This document shows, piece after piece, positions 6,004 to 11,292 of a stretch of 11,292 nt of DNA (position 1 is its first letter; the number at the start of each line of letters is the position of its first letter). The position numbers were made by a program, and so were the translations under genes. The DNA comes from an uncultured Erysipelotrichaceae bacterium (lineage in GTDB: Bacteria; Bacillota_I; Bacilli_A; Erysipelotrichales; Erysipelotrichaceae), in assembly GCA_902795875.1 (NCBI GenBank), contig CADBND010000059.1, positions 1 through 11,292 on the forward strand, written 5' to 3'. The notes beneath the pieces are model-generated. The model was given only the letters and a program-made list of their open reading frames with translations. It had not been told where the DNA came from and made no database searches.

Positions 6004-7686
6004 CTATTCCGATACTACTTTGTAGACAATATAATCAGCTATATTATCAACCGGGATCGCCTCAGCATTATTATAGTAATTAATTCTGATATGATTCATG
6101 ATACTGTCCAAGCTATTATCACCGTTCCGGATAAAGAAGTATACTCTATCATTATTCACTATATCTTTAAATGGATTGACGATCTCATATCTGTTCCAAG
6201 TGTCCATAATAAATGGCGAATAAGTCACCCATTCGCCTAAAGACTGAACGTTTGTGAATTTTAAATACGAAATATCTTTGAATAATAGTTCATTGACCCA
6301 GAAACGATCAAGCGTGGAATAGATATAAAGATGCTCCTGGTCTTCAGCCAAAGTCTTGGCAATCTCCGTTCTATATTCGCTTAATTGTCTATTACCTTCG
6401 CCGTTGATCCATATATCATCGAACCAGAGGCAACACCATACAACAACAGAAACAGTCGCAATGATCGACATTCCTTTCAAAGAAGGGTGATATCTATTCA
6501 GGTTCGCCAAATAAATCATAACCAGTGAGGCAACAGTCAGGAAACTGATCGATATCCTGGTATAAAAATGATTGGCTCTGATGTAATAGCAGATAAAAAC
6601 CGCCGCAATCATAAAGATCATGGTCACAAAAGCAACAAAGACCGATTTACGATCACCAGTTATAAGGCATATGACAAACATTGCAACAAGAATGATCGAA
6701 TAGGGTCTTATATAATCGTTATCAAAGAAGTGACGTATGGAAACGTAGAAAAATTCATATACATAACCGAAGCTGATAGTTTTGTCTTTAGCGGATATCA
6801 GCTTATTGATTGTCTCTTCGTTAAATATCTCCGGATCATAGAAATTGTTTCTCTTGATCGATTCGAAGAAATCCCTGTCTATTTTCAACTCTTTATACAA
6901 TTCTTCGTTTTCTTCATAGTCCGGAAAGCCTCTGTCCAACAGTTCCGTGCTTAGATCGTTGAATTTAAGATAGTATTTCCAAGAATCGGACCCATAATTC
7001 ACGTTTCTGATCACCACAGAAACAACGACTAAGAGAAACGCCAATCCGGCGACAGCCATCAATTTCAGAACTTTATTTCTGTTTTCTTCTGTCTTATGAT
7101 CCTTCAGAAAATCCAAAAGAACAGGAATAAAAACTGGTGCTACAACAAATGAACACACGAAAAACTGATTGAACCTTAATGACATGCCCATAAATAAAAG
7201 AATCAAAGCAAATATCAGTTTATAGTTCTTGTCGTTATTGTCTAGAACATCAGCGATCAGAAGATATCCGGCAATAGTCGGAACTGCTGTCGTCTTTGTG
7301 AACTGAAACGATACATAAAAAGAATATGAGAGCGCAAACATCAGCAGCCATATCAGGATCTCGAATTTCCTATGTTTCCTGATCAGAACATATGAAATTG
7401 TGGAAAACGACATCAGCATAATCGCAACCTGTACGATTTCGTACCAGGCAATATGAGGGGAGATGTTGTATAGGAAAGCCATGATTGAGCCTAAAAAAGT
7501 ACCAATATAAATCAGATGATTATCCGGGGTTCCGGTAAAAGAACCTGCTGCGATCATTTTCATGATGAAATCATCACATGTTTCAAAAAAACAAGTGAAG
7601 AACATAAAATAAAAAGCCATTATCAGCAGATTCCCGATCAGGCAATAAACAAAAGATCTCTCAGAAATTAGCTTTTTTATATTCAT
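6004..7686 (-). CDS. Polytopic membrane protein, GT-C-like glycosyltransferase candidate
   Basis: This 560-residue protein has roughly 10-12 hydrophobic segments. The first is at about 12-34, and several more lie between 57 and 228. A hydrophilic loop follows (about 229-325), then segments at about 328-344, 348-368, 378-395 and 405-422. The last 135 or so residues are soluble. ETCDDF (residues 35-40), just after the first segment, sits where GT-C glycosyltransferases keep acidic catalytic residues in their first outside loop. GTPDNHLIYI (52-61) follows, a pattern I associate with uncharacterised Bacillota membrane proteins. I do not recognise a named family with certainty. A GT-C enzyme using an undecaprenyl-phosphate sugar made by the downstream GtrB-like GT2 is the best fit; a polymerase or acyl-handling protein is possible. 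It starts inside the FkbH stop (ATGA), with GAGG upstream. The sampled stretches are notably AT-rich. Confidence 0.72.
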   Translation of the reverse strand: MNIKKLISERSFVYCLIGNLLIMAFYFMFFTCFFETCDDFIMKMIAAGSFTGTPDNHLIYIGTFLGSIMAFLYNISPHIAWYEIVQVAIMLMSFSTISYVLIRKHRKFEILIWLLMFALSYSFYVSFQFTKTTAVPTIAGYLLIADVLDNNDKNYKLIFALILLFMGMSLRFNQFFVCSFVVAPVFIPVLLDFLKDHKTEENRNKVLKLMAVAGLAFLLVVVSVVIRNVNYGSDSWKYYLKFNDLSTELLDRGFPDYEENEELYKELKIDRDFFESIKRNNFYDPEIFNEETINKLISAKDKTISFGYVYEFFYVSIRHFFDNDYIRPYSIILVAMFVICLITGDRKSVFVAFVTMIFMIAAVFICYYIRANHFYTRISISFLTVASLVMIYLANLNRYHPSLKGMSIIATVSVVVWCCLWFDDIWINGEGNRQLSEYRTEIAKTLAEDQEHLYIYSTLDRFWVNELLFKDISYLKFTNVQSLGEWVTYSPFIMDTWNRYEIVNPFKDIVNNDRVYFFIRNGDNSLDSIMNHIRINYYNNAEAIPVDNIADYIVYKVVSE

Positions 7687-9458
7687 CGTTCAACCTCTAT
7701 GACTTCATTTTTCAACTGATAGTTATCATCTATTTCAAATAACCATTCAGTGTTTCCCTTTTCGTCTTCACTTGTCTTAGTAAAACCCTGTAAAGAATAG
7801 AAATCTTTCACCATATTATTCTTTGCGGTCGGATAGTAATGGCCAATGATCTTACGAATATTCCTTTCTTTACACTTTTTCACCAGTTCATCCATCATGG
7901 CGAATTCCAGGTCTCTCTTTAAGACCCGGCAGCTCATGATCCAAAGGTCGATCTCGCAGACATCTTCTTTAATGTGCCCTATCACAACTGAAACCAGACC
8001 ATTGTCACCGAAACGGTCGATCAGTTTGCCATACAGGGTGATGTAATCCTGATCAGAAGAGATCTTCTCTATATCCGAAACTGTATATCTGTGTGTCGTC
8101 AGATTGAACTGATTGGACTTATTCGATAACTGAGATATCCTTTCGATATACATAGGTTCAAAAGGCTTGATAATGCCTTTCATATCCAAAGACAACAAAT
8201 AATCTTTGTAGTTGCTGAAAGAAGCTTCCGCTTTTGCGCGTTCCGCATTCTGTTTATACATTTCGTTTCTCTTCAAATCATCGTTTGACAAAGTCGTAAT
8301 TTCAAAGAAACCGTTTCGATCCAAAACTTCAATATAGTGTTCTACCGAACTCAACTCCGGAGCACAGACTCCCTTAATTTGCTCTGAAACAATATGTCTC
8401 TCAGCAGGATTGTCATCCACAAAAACCAAGCTCTCAGGCAATAAATTGAGTTCATTTGCAATTTCCGCAAAGTTCTTATCTTTCGGATCCCAATTTGCCT
8501 TGATCTCCACAAAGTCCTCTTCCGACAATTCCGAATCCGGATGTTTTAATCCGGCGATCGCATTTTCAAGATCATTCTTGGAGTCAATATTCAAAATGAC
8601 TCCCAGTTGTTTGTGCTCCTTCAGATATCGCTGGAACTCAGAATAGACCTGCCCTTCGCTTTCTTCCGGACCGACCTTGATTCCTTCGACACCGTCATCA
8701 CCGACAACGCCACCCCATAAAGTATTGTCCAGGTCAAGCACAAAACCCTTCTTGTTCTTACCGAAGATCGATTTGATGATATTGGCAACATTAAAACTCA
8801 AATACGGTACCGCATTGACGTTCAATGCGTATTTGTACATATGGAAATAGAACGGATCGGACCATTCCCTTAATCCGTAATCGGCCGAAATATAGTTGAT
8901 ATCACAAATATAGAAATTCTCATTATTCTGAGCATACTCGTCCATCAAAAGATTCAGCCTTGTGATAAAGTTGACCTTTCCATGGACATCCGAAACTTCC
9001 TTATTACCCATTAAGCGGTAATAAGGCAATTCAAAATTATTCTGAATGATTGGGCAATGATATCTGTTCTTCAAGCTCTCCCAGATACCTTTATATTTCT
9101 CAAATTCACTGCTCAATAACACCTCCGCATCATCCTTCAAAGAAGGATATCTTACGATATTGCGATTGCTGGTACAGACATAGATGATATCCGGATCAAA
9201 CGCCTTAAGTTCCTCATTGTCAAACATCGCATCCTCATAGAACTTGTTGTATTCCGATTCATAGAACGATGCTTTAATGCCGTTATTCAATAAAAACAGT
9301 TCCATGATCTGTTTGATCGCTGAAGTCGTATATCCACCCAAAATGGCGACCTTTTTCTCAACAAAACCGTTGCTGTCCTCCAGTAATGTTTTCTTGATCT
9401 TTCTTTTGTTCTCCAGAATATAATTCGGATCAAACGGATAGAGTAATTCTTTTAACAT
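7683..9458 (-). CDS. FkbH-like HAD-IIIC phosphatase with C-terminal GNAT-like domain (glyceryl-ACP loading candidate)
   Basis: This 591-residue protein has three parts: an N-terminal FkbH/BF1531-type domain (about 35-235), a HAD-IIIC domain (about 237-390), and a GNAT-like domain (about 437-580). HAD motifs are LDLDNTLWGG (241-250; Asp242, Asp244), SKND (293-296) and VFVDDNPAER (346-355). The third part keeps family signatures SNQFNLTTHRYT (448-459), SCRVLKRDLE (509-518) and YPTAKNNMV (542-550). Characterised FkbH enzymes take 1,3-bisphosphoglycerate, remove phosphate and load the glyceryl group onto an ACP for polyketides and tetronates. No polyketide synthase is present here, but a stand-alone ACP lies two genes downstream, so loading that ACP is the likely role (inference). 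It starts two bases after the neuA stop with a weak GAAGAAAT site and overlaps the membrane protein gene as ATGA. All visible catalytic motifs are intact. Confidence 0.88.
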   Translation of the reverse strand: MLKELLYPFDPNYILENKRKIKKTLLEDSNGFVEKKVAILGGYTTSAIKQIMELFLLNNGIKASFYESEYNKFYEDAMFDNEELKAFDPDIIYVCTSNRNIVRYPSLKDDAEVLLSSEFEKYKGIWESLKNRYHCPIIQNNFELPYYRLMGNKEVSDVHGKVNFITRLNLLMDEYAQNNENFYICDINYISADYGLREWSDPFYFHMYKYALNVNAVPYLSFNVANIIKSIFGKNKKGFVLDLDNTLWGGVVGDDGVEGIKVGPEESEGQVYSEFQRYLKEHKQLGVILNIDSKNDLENAIAGLKHPDSELSEEDFVEIKANWDPKDKNFAEIANELNLLPESLVFVDDNPAERHIVSEQIKGVCAPELSSVEHYIEVLDRNGFFEITTLSNDDLKRNEMYKQNAERAKAEASFSNYKDYLLSLDMKGIIKPFEPMYIERISQLSNKSNQFNLTTHRYTVSDIEKISSDQDYITLYGKLIDRFGDNGLVSVVIGHIKEDVCEIDLWIMSCRVLKRDLEFAMMDELVKKCKERNIRKIIGHYYPTAKNNMVKDFYSLQGFTKTSEDEKGNTEWLFEIDDNYQLKNEVIEVER

Positions 9459-9460
9459 TT

Positions 9461-10144
9461 TTATTTCTTCATCAACGCTTCCACGATCTTCAGATCATTC
9501 AGGTCGTCAATATCATAGGACCGGCTTCGATCCATGATATAAGCATAACATTTATCATCATAGATATTCATGTGTTTCATGAATGTCTTCTCTTTCGAAA
9601 TATAGCTTGCCCCATTGAAACGGTAATAAGGACGGATATCTTGTCTTCTCTTGTTGTACTGTTCATTTGAGATAAAGCCTTTCATCGAAAGACTTTTCGG
9701 TAACTTGTTCACCAGATGCATCGAACACTCCAGTTCACACATCGATACCACTGCATTGGCATTTTTTTCTTTCAGTTCCACATAAGCGTTTTTAATATCC
9801 TTGGCATTCCTAAGCGGAGATGTGGGCTGCAACAATGTAAAAGTATCGAATTCCTTACCCAATTCCTTATATTTCAACAAGACTTCCTTCACCACTTCCC
9901 ATGGAGAAGCACTGTCCTTGGAATTGTCTTCCCCTCTTAAAAACGGGACCTCGGCTCCATATTCTATAGCGATCTTTGCGTATTTCTTGGAATCGGTCGA
10001 GACCATGACGACATCAAAACATTTCGATTTCAAAGCCGCTTCGATCGTATAGGCCAAAAGCGGTTTGCCGTTCAGCAAACGGATATTCTTGTCTTTTAAG
10101 CCTTTCGATCCGCTTCTAGCGGGAATGATCGCAATATTCTTCAT
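9461..10144 (-). CDS. neuA: CMP-nonulosonic acid (sialic acid-type) cytidylyltransferase
   Basis: This 227-residue protein is a full-length CMP-sugar synthetase. It opens with IPARSGSKGLKDKN (residues 7-20), the nucleotide-binding signature of NeuA/PseF/LegF enzymes. LLQPTSPLR (104-112), QDIRPYYRFNGASYI (168-182) and RSYDIDDLNDL (208-218) follow, with the C-terminal acidic residues that help bind metal and substrate. It activates a nonulosonic acid with CTP in the cytosol for a sialyltransferase-like enzyme. Sequence alone does not tell neuraminic from legionaminic acid; the NeuC-type partner argues against pseudaminic acid. The ATG shares one base with the upstream stop (TAATG) and has GGAG five bases upstream. 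No matching sialyltransferase is visible in the window. Confidence 0.9.
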   Translation of the reverse strand: MKNIAIIPARSGSKGLKDKNIRLLNGKPLLAYTIEAALKSKCFDVVMVSTDSKKYAKIAIEYGAEVPFLRGEDNSKDSASPWEVVKEVLLKYKELGKEFDTFTLLQPTSPLRNAKDIKNAYVELKEKNANAVVSMCELECSMHLVNKLPKSLSMKGFISNEQYNKRRQDIRPYYRFNGASYISKEKTFMKHMNIYDDKCYAYIMDRSRSYDIDDLNDLKIVEALMKK

Positions 10145-11292
10145 TATTTCTCCAGATCATAGAAGACTTTCTTCAAATCAATACTCTTTCCATAGAAAGT
10201 TTTCTTTATTATTCTTAACATTTTTGATGACGTGTTTCCATCGCCATACGGATTGACGACGTTCTTTTTAAACTTCAGTGCCTTGCTCAATGCCTTTTCG
10301 ATATCAGTTTCGACAGGCTTGCAATTGATGATGCTATTGGCTTGTATCCTTCCCTTTTGACGATCACCGATATTGATCGTAGGTTTATTGAAGGAAGGAA
10401 CTTCGACTATGCCGCTTGAAGAATTGCCAATCACCACAACAGAACCCTTGATCGCACTGAAGTATTTCAAGGTCCCCAAAGAAGAAACGACGATACAGTT
10501 CTTATTCTTCAAAACGAACTTCTCAAGTTCTTCATTGATCTTTTCACCACTAGGATCCGCATTGGCTTTGGTGATGATGAATTTCATCTCCTGATGCTTA
10601 TGTAAGACGTTCAATAACTCATGGAGCTGTTTCACAGCGCTGTTGTTTTCCAATGTGACCGGATGGAAAGTAACGACACCGTAGGGTCTATCGAGTTCAA
10701 AATTGAGTTCCCTGCCCAATTCTTCTTTATTTAAGGTCTTGACCTTCAAAACGTTCTCTACGCCCAAAGCACCGGTATTGTAGACACGTTTAGGATCCTC
10801 GCCCAACTGAATGATTCGATTCTTATATTCTTCCGTTGAAGCCAGATGAAGATAGGACATCTTTGTGATCGAATGTCTGAAGACTTCGTCGATCGCTCCT
10901 TGCGTAGTTTCTCCTCCGGCAATATGGATCACAGGGATCCTTGAAACAGTTGCGGCAGCCGCCACTTCAAAAGTCTCAAAACGATCGCCCAGAAGCAATA
11001 CGACATCAGGTTTCGATTCTTCGAAGTATTCCGTGAATTTCAAAACCGTCTTCGACATAATATTGGCCGTCTCGACGGCGTTATCATTTGCCTTAGACAT
11101 GATAGAGATCTTCTTGCCGATCTTGAGATCGTCTTTTTCGATCTCCTTGATAGTATTGCCGAAAGCTTTCAGAAGATGTGTACCTGTAACAGCCAAAACA
11201 AGATCACACCAATCCGCCTTATCGAGTTTCAACAACAAAGGACGCATGATCCCATAATCAGCTCTTGTCGTTGTTACAGCGCAGATCTTCAG
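10144..11292 (-). CDS. neuC: Hydrolysing UDP-N-acetylglucosamine-type 2-epimerase (NeuC type; 5' end off right edge)
   Basis: The enzyme releases UDP while inverting C-2, giving a free ManNAc-type sugar for nonulosonic acid synthesis. The frame runs without a stop to the right edge. The first in-frame ATG (11247) is not the start: the 15 codons before it encode LKICAVTTTRADYGI, whose TTTRADYG is the conserved N-terminal motif of NeuC. The true start is therefore a few codons outside the window, and 382 residues are visible, close to full length. Other signatures are LLLGDRFET, IPVIHIAGGETTQGAIDE, TFHPVTLE and VIGNSSSGIVEVPSF followed by NIGDRQKGR. A legionaminic-acid homologue (LegG type, GDP-linked, or acting on a diacetamido sugar) cannot be ruled out. 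The stop overlaps the neuA start by one base. A neuB-like synthase is expected upstream. Confidence 0.9.
   Translation of the reverse strand: MKICAVTTTRADYGIMRPLLLKLDKADWCDLVLAVTGTHLLKAFGNTIKEIEKDDLKIGKKISIMSKANDNAVETANIMSKTVLKFTEYFEESKPDVVLLLGDRFETFEVAAAATVSRIPVIHIAGGETTQGAIDEVFRHSITKMSYLHLASTEEYKNRIIQLGEDPKRVYNTGALGVENVLKVKTLNKEELGRELNFELDRPYGVVTFHPVTLENNSAVKQLHELLNVLHKHQEMKFIITKANADPSGEKINEELEKFVLKNKNCIVVSSLGTLKYFSAIKGSVVVIGNSSSGIVEVPSFNKPTINIGDRQKGRIQANSIINCKPVETDIEKALSKALKFKKNVVNPYGDGNTSSKMLRIIKKTFYGKSIDLKKVFYDLEK

Noticed and set aside
5292..9458. Methoxymalonyl-ACP or polyketide biosynthesis cluster, suggested by FkbH and ACP
   Set aside because: The acyl dehydrogenase, hydroxyacyl dehydrogenase and O-methyltransferase of that pathway, and any polyketide synthase, are absent; all neighbours are sugar genes.
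10144..11247. ATG at 11247 as the start of the NeuC-type gene
   Set aside because: The 15 codons upstream stay in frame to the window edge and encode the conserved TTTRADYG motif, so this ATG is internal.

Overview
The window is one tightly packed polysaccharide or glycoconjugate biosynthesis operon. All eleven recognisable genes lie on the minus strand, so transcription runs from the right edge (11292) to the left edge (1). Nine genes are complete and one is cut at each edge. Junctions are overlapping or only a few bases apart, except for two gaps of about 55 bases. I see no mobile element, tRNA, rRNA, CRISPR array or plus-strand gene, and no gene-free stretch longer than 60 bases. Strong AGGAG-type ribosome binding sites, moderate-to-low GC and the family variants suggest a member of the Bacillota (Firmicutes). 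This is an inference; nothing in the window fixes the taxon.

Region 1 (11292 to 9461): a NeuC-type hydrolysing UDP-sugar 2-epimerase, cut at its N-terminus, and a NeuA-type CMP-sugar synthetase. Together they supply two of the three usual steps towards a CMP-activated nonulosonic acid (sialic, legionaminic or similar). The condensing synthase (NeuB type) is not here and probably lies upstream.

Region 2 (9458 to 4292): an FkbH-like HAD/GNAT protein, a large polytopic membrane protein of GT-C-like layout, a stand-alone acyl carrier protein, a MaoC-type hydratase, and a GtrB/DPM-like family 2 glycosyltransferase with two C-terminal membrane segments. FkbH enzymes load a glyceryl group from 1,3-bisphosphoglycerate onto an ACP. 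Finding one with its own ACP and a MaoC protein inside a sugar operon suggests that a small acyl group is made on the ACP and attached to the glycan.

Region 3 (4295 to 1): a GDP-heptose pathway. It contains an HddC-like nucleotidyltransferase fused to a GmhB-type heptose bisphosphate phosphatase, an RmlD/epimerase-like SDR, a GmhA-type sedoheptulose 7-phosphate isomerase, an HddA-type heptose 7-phosphate kinase, and the N-terminal half of a GDP-mannose 4,6-dehydratase-family enzyme running off the left edge. These would turn sedoheptulose 7-phosphate into GDP-D-glycero-D-manno-heptose and then a 4-keto-6-deoxy or 6-deoxyheptose.

A small hairpin with a T-tract overlaps the SDR stop codon. It is followed by an extended -10 box just before gmhA, the most likely internal transcription boundary. 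The overall reading is a surface glycan (capsule, S-layer or cell-wall polymer) carrying a nonulosonic acid, a (6-deoxy)heptose and possibly a glyceryl-derived acyl substituent.
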